From Poriferisphaera corsica (GTDB lineage: Bacteria > Planctomycetota > Phycisphaerae > Phycisphaerales > Phycisphaeraceae), in NCBI RefSeq assembly GCF_007747445.1, contig NZ_CP036425.1, forward strand, positions 3,084,175 through 3,148,174: DNA of 64,000 nt. The letters are read 5' to 3'. This document shows positions 28,818 through 37,227 of this stretch, piece after piece; positions within the stretch are counted from its first letter, which is position 1, and every line of letters starts with the position of its first letter. Under the pieces are notes generated by a model that saw only the letters and a program-made list of their open reading frames with translations, was not told the DNA's origin and did not search any database. A program made the position numbers and the translations under genes.

Positions 28818-30095
28818 ATGACCAAAAATCTATTTAACCGTTTTACCATTATTTCCGGGCTCGTCTTAGCTCTATTAATCGGTACCACGAGTTTGAAAGC
28901 AGAAGACGTGAATCTTACTCCTACCAACACGATTCGTTTTGTTGTACGTGTTCCTGAATCTACTCCCAAAGGTGCTGCCATTGATATCTCCGGGAGCCTT
29001 GAGGAACTGGGGATGTGGAATTCCGGCTTAGAACTTCAGCAAGATGTGGACGGCCTATATCGTGGATCCATTACCACTGCGGCTACTGGCAAAATGGAGT
29101 TTAAGGTGAGACGCGGCGGCTGGGCAAACGTGGAAAAAAATAGTAACGGCGAAGAAATCGCCAATCGTTCAGCCATCATTCATGACAATACAACAATCAA
29201 CATCAGTGTAGAGGCATGGGCTGATGAATTCGCACTCGCTCAATCCGACAAACCAAGTACAGTCGTTGGCGAGCTTATCATCCATAAAGATGTTAAATCT
29301 GAATACCTTGAACTATCAAGAACGGTGCGCGTTTACTTACCACCAAATTATGAACAAAATAAGGATGCACATTATCCCGTCTTATATATGCACGATGGGC
29401 AAAACTTATTTGATCAACGCACTAGCGCATTCGGCAACGAATGGGAAGTCGATGAAAATCTGGTCGAATTGGTAAAAGCAAAGAAAATGGAACCAATCAT
29501 TGTGGTAGGGATTGATAACTCAGCGATGAGATCGGATGAATACACGCCAACTTACTGGGAACGCTACGGCGCGGGAGGGAAAGGTGATGCATACGCAAAG
29601 TTCTTAATCACAGAACTGAAACCATTTATTGATAAAACCTACCGCACCAAGCCAGAAGCTCAATATACTGGAACGGCAGGCTCATCACTCGGCGGCCTGA
29701 TCTCACTCTATCTAGGCACTGCATACCCAGATACCTTTACTCGGATCGGCTCGGTCTCGCCCGCACTTGGCTGGGATAATAATCAGATCATCCGGGACTT
29801 TTCGGAGTACAAAAAAACATATCTACCACATTGGCAAAAAATGAGAAATTGGATCGATATGGGCACATTAGAAGGTGATACTGGCGGTGGTGGTGTATGC
29901 ACCGTACCGCTAGCCGAAGAAGTAGCTCAGATTTTTAGAAATAGTAATCTTCGTGAAAACGATCAATTTAAGCTCTTTATCGCAGAAAATGGCCTACACA
30001 ACGAACCTGCATGGGCAAAACGTATCGACAAAATTCTGATGTATCTCTACCCACCTACTACTGCAAATCTGCAATCAGTCGATCAATCGCAATAG
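28818..30095 (+). CDS. Secreted esterase with N-terminal starch-binding-like domain
   Basis: A 425-residue exported protein. The signal peptide spans about residues 1-28. A CBM20/CBM48-like beta-sandwich (about 36-135; VRVPESTPKGAAIDISGSLEELGMWN) comes first, then an alpha/beta-hydrolase of the esterase D/Fes type. Visible hydrolase motifs are LYMHDGQNLFD and the nucleophile elbow GSSLGG with Ser290; the catalytic His is probably in ENGLHNEPAW. It may deacylate a polysaccharide bound by the first domain. The last 38 bases overlap tail-to-tail with the FlgM-like gene. The ribosome-binding site is weak. Confidence 0.82.
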   Translation: MTKNLFNRFTIISGLVLALLIGTTSLKAEDVNLTPTNTIRFVVRVPESTPKGAAIDISGSLEELGMWNSGLELQQDVDGLYRGSITTAATGKMEFKVRRGGWANVEKNSNGEEIANRSAIIHDNTTINISVEAWADEFALAQSDKPSTVVGELIIHKDVKSEYLELSRTVRVYLPPNYEQNKDAHYPVLYMHDGQNLFDQRTSAFGNEWEVDENLVELVKAKKMEPIIVVGIDNSAMRSDEYTPTYWERYGAGGKGDAYAKFLITELKPFIDKTYRTKPEAQYTGTAGSSLGGLISLYLGTAYPDTFTRIGSVSPALGWDNNQIIRDFSEYKKTYLPHWQKMRNWIDMGTLEGDTGGGGVCTVPLAEEVAQIFRNSNLRENDQFKLFIAENGLHNEPAWAKRIDKILMYLYPPTTANLQSVDQSQ

Positions 30096-30306
30096 ACAAC
30101 TTCCGTTCATTTTCATAACACCCCTCGAGAATGTCCTGGCGTATACACTCAATATACGATTGTTTAAAACGCTCTTGCTCTGACTTGGGCGTTTTTTCAT
30201 GCGCTTGCTGAGTTTGGCTAATTTTACAAAGATCCAATCGTGCAAGTTGTTTATGATCTTTAAATGATCTTGGATTACTAGTGCCGATATTGATTTGCTG
30301 ATTCAC
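30058..30306 (-). CDS. FlgM-like small protein (candidate anti-sigma factor)
   Basis: An 82-residue protein with a GTG start and an AGGG site upstream. The N-terminal half is polar and probably disordered. The C-terminal half (QSYIECIRQDILEGCYENERKLSIAIDRLIADL) follows the FlgM pattern of a helix, a short I-x-x-G-x-Y turn, and a second helix that clamps sigma-28. FlgM restrains flagellar late-gene transcription until it is exported. No flagellar genes are in the window, so this remains a candidate based on pattern alone. It overlaps the end of the esterase gene by 38 bases in antisense. Confidence 0.42.
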   Translation of the reverse strand: MNQQINIGTSNPRSFKDHKQLARLDLCKISQTQQAHEKTPKSEQERFKQSYIECIRQDILEGCYENERKLSIAIDRLIADLQ

Positions 30307-30686
30307 CGTCGCACCCTGTTCGTGTCATTTTCTTTATCGCATGATCCAGTGACAGTACAAGAATCGAGTGATAGCAACATCATGACGTGGTCGAGAATTC
30401 ACACGACATAAATAGCTTCACCTTTGCATATTGCAAGGATAGCGCAACACATAATTATTTGATTTATTGGGAACCCCCTCATTGCAGCGACAGGCGATTC
30501 GCATCAACCAAACAGACTCGCAAAGAGGTCCACATGCTTTGTAAACTTCACCAGCAGGCGTGGGTGGATCAATCTACATGGAGGGCGATTCTACTCAGCC
30601 TCCATAAAACAACAACACTGATATACACCTATATACATCAGGTCACACATCAATGAATGCTAATACATCGAACGTAAAGTTTTGAA
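30307..30686. other. Intergenic region without recognised gene
   Basis: A plus-strand frame at 30387-30656 is open for 89 codons but shows no ribosome-binding site, no domain, and a composition unlike neighbouring proteins. It is left out. The gap may hold the FlgM-like gene's promoter. Confidence 0.35.
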
Positions 30687-30935
30687 TTACCAACGTTTGC
30701 GTGGACATGCTTCTTTCAACAACGCCACCTTAGGTTTCAGCCAACATCCACACAACCTGCACTTACACACATTTGTTCCACCACGGCATGGCATAGCATC
30801 TTCACATCGATTACAGATTTCCAACCGCTGCCGCTTCGCACCAATTGAAGCGTGGCCAATGCCCAACGAAGCTTTAGCCAGCCCGACCGCTCCATGCGTT
30901 AGACGCGTTTTTCTACATGATAAACATCGAGTCAT
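30687..30935 (-). CDS. Small cysteine-rich zinc-ribbon-like protein
   Basis: An 82-residue protein. Four cysteine pairs can be seen: CLSC near the N-terminus, then CNRC, CKC.LCGC and a final ACP in the ending LKEACPRKRW. The pattern (basic residues, C-x-x-C, a short loop, C-x-x-C-G-C, then K-V-x-L and C-P-x-x-x-W) recurs in short proteins of phages and many bacteria and is expected to bind one or two zinc ions. Its function is unknown. The opposite strand is also open here, but the cysteine spacing makes the minus frame the credible one. Confidence 0.58.
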   Translation of the reverse strand: MTRCLSCRKTRLTHGAVGLAKASLGIGHASIGAKRQRLEICNRCEDAMPCRGGTNVCKCRLCGCWLKPKVALLKEACPRKRW

Positions 30936-31151
30936 TGAATCACACCCTATCTAGATAGCTAAGATGTTATTCGGACACAATACCATGCAACTTCAGCGAT
31001 TTTCTATTTCTTCAGATAGATTCAACGAGCGATCTGCTTGCCTATCGAGATGCGCCGTATAACTCATGTAAGGTGCGTATTGCATCAAGATCAATCAAAC
31101 CAGAGCCGATGTAAAATTCTGTTATGGGGGTTCTTAATAACAAGGACTTTA

Positions 31152-31697
31152 ATGATGAGTCAGACTGACAAGAAAGTCCCTGAGGTGGGGATGCCGAGTT
31201 TATCGGCATCAGATCTATTCAATGATCTGCAGCACCGCTGTGAGCAGCTTCGTTCATGGCATGCACAAGCCGATGGGCAAATTAAAGAAAAAATGGCTGA
31301 ATTGGGTGAACGTGAAAGTGCGCTTGACGATCGCGATAATCGATTAAAAGAACACAGTGAAGAACTTCGAAAGCATCACAAGAAAGTTCAACATGCACGT
31401 AGCCGGCTCAAAGAAGACATGGACAAAATGCGTGATGATCGTGAAGAACACGAGCATGAAAAACAAATGGTCACGAATAAACGTATGGAGCTTGAGGAAG
31501 ACCGGAAAGAACTACGCCAAATCCGTAAAGAACTAGATAAGGAATGGCAGACACTTAAAATCATGCGTAAAGCTCAAGAAGACATGGCCGCAACGCTCGA
31601 CGCAGATCGTCAACGGATCAGCGAAATGCAGCTGAAACTCGTAAGCCATAAATACGGCGATGACAGTCAGTCTGATTACCGAAAATTAGCGGCATAA
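31152..31697 (+). CDS. Highly charged coiled-coil protein
   Basis: A 181-residue protein of unknown function. The ATG at 31152 is chosen because AAGGA lies just upstream; a longer frame to 31038 has no support. After a short N-terminal part (PEVGMPSLSASDLFNDLQHRC), about residues 35-165 are an almost continuous heptad-like coiled coil very rich in Glu, Lys, Arg and Asp (for example LKEHSEELRKHHKKV and DRKELRQIRKELDKEW). No membrane segment is present. It may be a structural or scaffolding protein in the cytosol. It is followed by a strong terminator. Confidence 0.66.
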   Translation: MMSQTDKKVPEVGMPSLSASDLFNDLQHRCEQLRSWHAQADGQIKEKMAELGERESALDDRDNRLKEHSEELRKHHKKVQHARSRLKEDMDKMRDDREEHEHEKQMVTNKRMELEEDRKELRQIRKELDKEWQTLKIMRKAQEDMAATLDADRQRISEMQLKLVSHKYGDDSQSDYRKLAA

Positions 31698-31712
31698 AGG
31701 ATATATCTACTC

Positions 31713-31745
31713 TAAAAAAAGCCGCAATACATGCGGCTTTTTTTA
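31713..31745. terminator. Bidirectional intrinsic terminator
   Basis: Stem AAAGCCGCA / TGCGGCTTT with a short ATACA-like loop, an A-run on the left and seven T residues on the right. It separates the convergent coiled-coil and lipoprotein genes. Confidence 0.88.
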
Positions 31746-31747
31746 GT

Positions 31748-31987
31748 TCACTCATCATACTGATTAGGCGACGGCATCGTATATTCTAAATTATTATCAC
31801 CAGATTCTTCTTCGTTTAATGTGGGTGTCGTGTCTACATATTGCTCTTCTTCATCCAATTTTTGCGCCTCTTGCGACTCATCCGGGTCGGAATAATATGG
31901 ATCATTACCCGGCACAAGTGACTTATCAGAACAAGATGCAAACACGCCTAAAACAACGATTAATAATGATGCTTTTAAGTACCTCAT
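31748..31987 (-). CDS. Small acidic lipoprotein
   Basis: A protein of about 79 residues. Starting at the ATG at 31987 gives MRYLKASLLIVVLGVFASC, a short signal peptide ending in a lipobox (FASC), so the mature protein is lipid-anchored. The mature part is very acidic (Glu- and Asp-rich, with PYYSDPDESQEAQKLDEEEQ) and probably disordered. An in-frame TTG at 32002 is an alternative start. The function is unknown. Confidence 0.55.
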   Translation of the reverse strand: MRYLKASLLIVVLGVFASCSDKSLVPGNDPYYSDPDESQEAQKLDEEEQYVDTTPTLNEEESGDNNLEYTMPSPNQYDE

Positions 31988-32235
31988 AAATAATAATATC
32001 AAGCAACCGACAAAAGTCGCTCAAGGTATTAACCGTGACATGATGAGCAAGAACATGTAGTTTCAACATGACATTCTCACAAAAACAAGTATTTATACGT
32101 ATATGCTATCGCATATCTAGCCATTGCCGATCAATTCATCAGTGCATTAAATAAGTGTTCAGCATCAGCAATCGTTCTGAATAAAAACAGAGTTTCATTA
32201 TCAGTCAACTTCCATAAGACAGAAGGTCAAGCAAT

Positions 32236-32613
32236 ATGGTTGCAATAAATTGTAACGAATGGAATCGGACGATAGAACGAACCATTAAACAAATACAGCT
32301 ACAAGGGCAACTTCCAATGAGCCCATATGAAGTATGTCCCGAAAAGCATCGCTTAAATCTATGTGCAGGCGCATTGCTATTAAAAGAACACATGAAACAC
32401 CATGCAACGAAGCAGGATTTATATCGATTTATCAATTGCATCATTAAAACGCAAAACAGCGACGTCATTCTCAAAGAAGCTGACCGTCTAGGTCTCCCTG
32501 TCGATAAAATCCATGATGTCATTTCACTCAACAACGGCCTAGCGCCACACATACGTGCTAGCGGCCTTATTGAATATCTCCAAATGCTTGCCGATGACCC
32601 TGATGAAGAATAG
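32236..32613 (+). CDS. Hypothetical protein, 125 residues
   Basis: Not recognised. It has a proper AAGG ribosome-binding site and an ATG start. The sequence is mixed helical with a segment PYEVCPEKHRLNLCAGALLLKEHM in the middle and an acidic end (ADDPDEE). No membrane segment, signal peptide or metal motif is clear. It runs convergent to acnA and ends 54 bases from it. The coding call rests on the ribosome-binding site and a natural-looking composition. Confidence 0.55.
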   Translation: MVAINCNEWNRTIERTIKQIQLQGQLPMSPYEVCPEKHRLNLCAGALLLKEHMKHHATKQDLYRFINCIIKTQNSDVILKEADRLGLPVDKIHDVISLNNGLAPHIRASGLIEYLQMLADDPDEE

Positions 32614-32618
32614 GCATA

Positions 32619-32645
32619 GAAAAAGCCCTGCAAATGCGGGGCTTG
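32619..32645 (-). terminator. Intrinsic terminator for acnA
   Basis: On the minus strand the stem AGCCCCGC / GCAGGGCT around ATTT (one G-T wobble) is followed by a T-run. It lies about 22 bases after the acnA stop. The plus strand lacks a good T-run. Confidence 0.78.
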
Positions 32646-32666
32646 ATAATATTCTCGTTATTTTAC

Positions 32667-35435
32667 TTAGCTCTTTGCCATATTCCGTAAAACGGTGTGC
32701 AAGATGCCGCCATTACGATAATAATCAACCTCAACCGGCGTATCAATACGACAAGTCGTCACAAATTCAATCTTAGAACCATCAGCTTTGCTCGCAATAA
32801 CCTTCACATCTTGGCGAGGTTGCAGACTGTCATCAATCTCGAAATCAAAGCTTTCAGTACCATCAAGTCCGAGTGATTCATGTGATTGCCCATCCTTAAA
32901 ACAGAGCGGCAACACACCCATACCAACGAGATTTGAACGGTGAATACGCTCAAATGACTTGGCAATCACAGCCTTAACGTTGAGAAGGAACGTGCCCTTG
33001 GCTGCCCAATCTCGTGAAGATCCCATCCCATAGTCAACACCAGCTAGCACGACTAATGGCATATTAGATGCTTTGTAGTTCTGAACAGCATCATAAATAA
33101 ATGACGCATCTTCAGGTTTTTCTACAACATTATCATATCGAGTAAAATCGGTTGTATAGCCACCTTCTGTACCCGGAGCAAGCTGATTTTTCACTCGGAT
33201 ATTCGCGAATGTGCCACGTGTCATCACACGGTCATTACCACGACGTGAACCATACGAGTTATACATTGACTTAGGCACACCATTCTCATCAAGATATTGA
33301 GCCGCTGGCGTACCGCTCTTAATCGCACCCGCAGGTGAGATATGGTCAGTGGTCACAGAATCAGCAAGCTTCGCCAAAACACGTGCTCCGCTGATCTTTT
33401 CGATCGGCTTTACATCTGATGTCAATCCGACAAAGAACGGCGGTTCTTGTACATACGTCGATTTCTCATCCCAACCATACAAGTCACCCGTCGTGGATTC
33501 CACCGCTTGCCATTCTTCCGAACCCTTAAACACATCTGCATACTGCGTCTCGAATTGTTCACGAGTTACACTCGACTCAACCAATGCCTGTACTTCAGCA
33601 GTTGATGGCCAAATATCCTTCAAGTACACGTTATTGCCATTATGATCCTGTGTAATCGGCTCATTCTGCAAATCAATATCTACTGTACCTGCGATCGCAT
33701 AAGCTACGACCAATGGTGGTGATGCTAAATAATTTGCTTTAATATCAGGCGAAATCCGTCCTTCAAAGTTACGGTTCCCCGATAACACCGAAGCCACTAC
33801 AAGATCATTTTCGTTGATCGCCTTACTGATAGGTTTAGGCAATGGGCCTGAATTACCAATGCAAGTCGTACAGCCATAGCCTACCGTATGGAAACCTAGT
33901 GCTTCTAAGTCACTCACCAAATTCGCTTGTTTATAATACTCGGTCACAACCTTCGACCCCGGTGCCAACGATGTCTTCACCCATGGCTTCGCTTTGAGAC
34001 CCAACGCGTTTGCTTTACGAGCAACTAAACCTGCCGCCAACATCACTTCAGGATTCGATGTATTCGTACAAGACGTGATGGCTGCGATTGTCACCGCACC
34101 ATGCTTTAGCTTAAACGTCTCATTGTTATATTCGACATCAACGCCAGCACTTCCACCATTCGAATCAGTGGCTAGCGTAACGCCGCCTTCAGCCTCCATC
34201 TCTGATGCTGTCGACTGCTTAGCCGCACTGGGCTTACCGAAAGTTACCGACAGATCTTGCTGCCACTGCGACTGCATGGCTTGCAACTCAATACGATCTT
34301 GCGGACGCTTCGGCCCAGACAGAGCGGGCACCACCCGACTCATATCAAGCTCTAGCACATCCGTATATACAATGTCATGTGACTCATCTCGCCACAATCC
34401 CTGAGCCTTACAGTACTGTTCAACGGTCGTAATCAAATCCTTATCACGCCCTGACAATTCCATATATTTTGTTGTCTGCTCGTCGATTGGGAAGAAGCCC
34501 ATTGTCGCACCGTACTCTGGCGCCATGTTTGCAATCGTCGCGCGATTCGCAAGCGGCATCTCCGCAAGCCCTGGCCCAAAGAACTCAACAAACTTCCCAA
34601 CAACCCCATGCTCTCGCAACATCTCCGTAATACGCAGCACCAAATCGGTCGCCGTTACACCATCCGCCAACTTACCGGTCAATCTAAACCCAACAACCTC
34701 AGGTATAAGCATATAAATCGGCTGGCCAAGCATCACTGCTTCCGCTTCAATACCGCCAACACCCCAGCCAACAACACCAAGGCCGTTAATCATTGTCGTA
34801 TGCGAATCAGTACCCACCAAAGAATCTGGATACAACGTCTGATTAGATTCCCAAACACCTTTTGCCAAATACTCAAGATTCACCTGGTGAATAATCCCCG
34901 TTGCAGGCGGCACAACTCGGAAGTTATCAAATGCCTGCTGCCCCCACTTCAAAAATTGATATCGCTCGTTATTACGTTCAAACTCTTTCTCAGAGTTGAT
35001 CGTCAACGCCACTTCACTCGCAAACGCATCAACCTGCACCGAGTGGTCAATCACCAAATCACATGGCACAAGTGGATTCACCTTCTTTGCGTCACTCTCA
35101 TTACCCGTCATACGGACAATCGCTGCACGCATCGCCGCAAGGTCAACAACCGCCGGCACACCCGTAAAGTCCTGCAGCACAACACGCCCCGGCTTAAACG
35201 GAATCTCTACCTCACCAACATTCTTCGCGTCATAACCCGCCAGTGCCTTCACATGCTCCTCTGTCACAACATAGTTGTCCAGATTTCGCAGACATGCCTC
35301 AAGCAGCACCTTGATCGAATATGGCAACCGATCAATCTCGCCCAAACCACGCAATGCATCCAACTTATACATCGCACGTTCACCAAGCGGCGTATCTATC
35401 GCAGCAGCCGCACCAAACGGGTCTATTTTTGACAT
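32667..35435 (-). CDS. acnA: Aconitate hydratase A
   Basis: Interconverts citrate and isocitrate in the TCA cycle. The 922-residue length is typical of the AcnA/IRP1 branch. The 4Fe-4S ligands are visible in [11 protein letters not shown] and [11 protein letters not shown]. Other landmarks are [19 protein letters not shown]-type text near residue 85, [24 protein letters not shown], and the C-terminal swivel domain with [13 protein letters not shown]. An AAGGA ribosome-binding site precedes the ATG. It is monocistronic, divergent from miaA and closed by an intrinsic terminator. Confidence 0.96.
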   Translation of the reverse strand: MSKIDPFGAAAAIDTPLGERAMYKLDALRGLGEIDRLPYSIKVLLEACLRNLDNYVVTEEHVKALAGYDAKNVGEVEIPFKPGRVVLQDFTGVPAVVDLAAMRAAIVRMTGNESDAKKVNPLVPCDLVIDHSVQVDAFASEVALTINSEKEFERNNERYQFLKWGQQAFDNFRVVPPATGIIHQVNLEYLAKGVWESNQTLYPDSLVGTDSHTTMINGLGVVGWGVGGIEAEAVMLGQPIYMLIPEVVGFRLTGKLADGVTATDLVLRITEMLREHGVVGKFVEFFGPGLAEMPLANRATIANMAPEYGATMGFFPIDEQTTKYMELSGRDKDLITTVEQYCKAQGLWRDESHDIVYTDVLELDMSRVVPALSGPKRPQDRIELQAMQSQWQQDLSVTFGKPSAAKQSTASEMEAEGGVTLATDSNGGSAGVDVEYNNETFKLKHGAVTIAAITSCTNTSNPEVMLAAGLVARKANALGLKAKPWVKTSLAPGSKVVTEYYKQANLVSDLEALGFHTVGYGCTTCIGNSGPLPKPISKAINENDLVVASVLSGNRNFEGRISPDIKANYLASPPLVVAYAIAGTVDIDLQNEPITQDHNGNNVYLKDIWPSTAEVQALVESSVTREQFETQYADVFKGSEEWQAVESTTGDLYGWDEKSTYVQEPPFFVGLTSDVKPIEKISGARVLAKLADSVTTDHISPAGAIKSGTPAAQYLDENGVPKSMYNSYGSRRGNDRVMTRGTFANIRVKNQLAPGTEGGYTTDFTRYDNVVEKPEDASFIYDAVQNYKASNMPLVVLAGVDYGMGSSRDWAAKGTFLLNVKAVIAKSFERIHRSNLVGMGVLPLCFKDGQSHESLGLDGTESFDFEIDDSLQPRQDVKVIASKADGSKIEFVTTCRIDTPVEVDYYRNGGILHTVLRNMAKS

Positions 35436-35780
35436 CGTTCTTAGTCCTTATTCATCGATGATTCTTCGTGTTACAGATCCATCTTCGCACACGCAACAGC
35501 CGCGATCACGGATCCTACACAGGCACTTTATACTCAAGTATGAACAGGCGATCTCACGAAATCACACCACAATTTCGCCTGTCAAAAGTCCAGATTGTCC
35601 TTAAAAAATCGGCTTCTCTGGGAAAATATGGTAGCATCCCCCCTTCAACCTAGCAAAGCCTCACCCCCTCCCATCTCCACCTCAGAACAGCCTCCACAAC
35701 ATCACCACAACGTCCTGACTAATCGCTGATTAGCCTTTCAAAGGTGTAATATTCAACACAAAACCATACAATCTTTTGGA
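35436..35780. other. Divergent acnA-miaA intergenic region
   Basis: This gap holds the promoters of both genes. Its main feature is a perfect dyad CTAATCGCTGATTAG at 35719-35733, about 50 bases before miaA, one of the recurrent CTAA-N7-TTAG sites. No coding frame in it is credible. Confidence 0.5.
35719..35733. repeat. CTAA-N7-TTAG dyad
   Basis: CTAATCGCTGATTAG, a perfect six-base inverted repeat in the acnA-miaA divergent promoter region. Confidence 0.58.
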
Positions 35781-36770
35781 ATGGATCCTTCCTCCGACAA
35801 CCTCCGCCCCATCATTATCCTCGGCCCAACAGCCGGAGGTAAAAGCGAACTCGCCGTTCGTCTCTGTGAATCACTCCCAGAATCTGGCGAAGTCATTTCT
35901 GCTGATTCCATGCAGATCTATCGCTACATGGACGCAGGCACCGCCAAACCCAACCTCGATCAACGCACACGCGCCCCACACCAAATGATCGACGTTGTCG
36001 AACCCACCGATCGATACACCGTCTCCCATTGGCTCACACAGACCGAATCCCACCTCACGCGACTCAAATCCGAAAACAAACGCCCCATCATCGTCGGCGG
36101 CACAAATCTCTACCTCAATGCACTCCTCCAAGGCATGTTCGAAGGGCCCGGCGAAGATCCGGACTTCCGCACCTCACTCAGCGACATCCACGAACACGAC
36201 CTACACACCCGCCTTTCTAAAGTCGATCCTGAAGCTGTTTCACGCATTTTCCCCAACGACCGCAAACGCATCATTCGAGCTCTCGAAGTCCATCACCTCA
36301 CAGGCCGCCCCATCTCTGATTGGCAAAAACAATGGGATGCTGAAAAACTAAAGCCCTACCGGCACAACCCCATCCTCATCGGCCTCGAATGGCCCGTCGA
36401 TCCCATCAATTCACGCATTAATCTCCGCGTTAAAGCTATGTTCTATCCTGAAAAAGTCGATTCAGAACTCGCCCGCGAAGTCTGCCTCAATGGTGAATCC
36501 CTCGTAGACGAAACACGCCGCCTCGAATCAGCCAACCTCCTCGGCAAACAAGCCCGCGAAGCTCTCGGCTACAAGCAAGTCCTCGACTATCTCAACCGCA
36601 ATCTCTCCCTGACAGAATCCTTCGAACGCACCAAAATCCTCACCCGGCGCTTTGCCAAGCAACAACGCACATGGCTCCGCCGTTACCGCAACGTGCACTG
36701 GATCCCCGCACACGATAAATCCGACGATGATCGCCTCTCCGCAACACTCAATATCCTCAAATCCATCTAG
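35781..36770 (+). CDS. miaA: tRNA dimethylallyltransferase
   Basis: Transfers a dimethylallyl group to N6 of A37 in tRNAs that read codons starting with U. The 329-residue protein shows the P-loop LGPTAGGKSELA (about residues 13-24), the substrate motif GEVISADSMQIYRYMDAGTAKP, PHQMIDVVEPTDRYTVSHW, and the VGGTNLYLNALL motif. The C-terminal part (KQQRTWLRRY) is also typical. The gene stands alone with divergent acnA upstream. Confidence 0.95.
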   Translation: MDPSSDNLRPIIILGPTAGGKSELAVRLCESLPESGEVISADSMQIYRYMDAGTAKPNLDQRTRAPHQMIDVVEPTDRYTVSHWLTQTESHLTRLKSENKRPIIVGGTNLYLNALLQGMFEGPGEDPDFRTSLSDIHEHDLHTRLSKVDPEAVSRIFPNDRKRIIRALEVHHLTGRPISDWQKQWDAEKLKPYRHNPILIGLEWPVDPINSRINLRVKAMFYPEKVDSELAREVCLNGESLVDETRRLESANLLGKQAREALGYKQVLDYLNRNLSLTESFERTKILTRRFAKQQRTWLRRYRNVHWIPAHDKSDDDRLSATLNILKSI

Positions 36771-37227
36771 CCCTCGCCGTCACGTTTTACACATTCACCT
36801 CCCCAAAATGCTATCCATCTCCAACACATTCAAAAAAAATTCACCCACTTTTTATGACTATCTATATATACCCCTCCACACGTCCACAAAACCACGCCAA
36901 CCGCCCTACCTCTGCACCACCTAAAACCCTGTCTTTTCTAGCACATGCCAACTTTTTCACCTCACCTTAAGCATATCCGAACAAAAACCAAACCATACCC
37001 CCTTATCAGGGTCAATTCCTACCCTTTTCATAACGCCCCACCGTTTCAGCACTTAGACATGGGACTTGACAACACCCCGCCACCGACCTGAAGATATCGC
37101 CCGATCGAACTGTCATAGGATACGTTCAGCCATCCACACGGCAACGCATCCGCTCACACGGCAGTCATTCAGGTTGGATTATCTATATAAGAGCAACAAC
37201 CGGGCATCGCCCGACATACGGATAGAC
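36771..37227. other. Intergenic region before topA
   Basis: This 457-base gap is strongly C-rich on the plus strand. A TTGACA hexamer lies at 37066-37071, but the matching -10 is poor. An in-frame extension of topA from 37066 was rejected because the family N-terminus starts later. Nothing else was recognised. Confidence 0.4.

Noticed and set aside
28613-28837. A 74-codon open frame upstream of the esterase gene
   Set aside because: No ribosome-binding site, overlap with a terminator-like hairpin and with the esterase start, and no protein-like pattern.
30387-30656. An 89-codon open frame in the gap after the FlgM-like gene
   Set aside because: No ribosome-binding site or recognisable motif; composition unlike the neighbouring genes.
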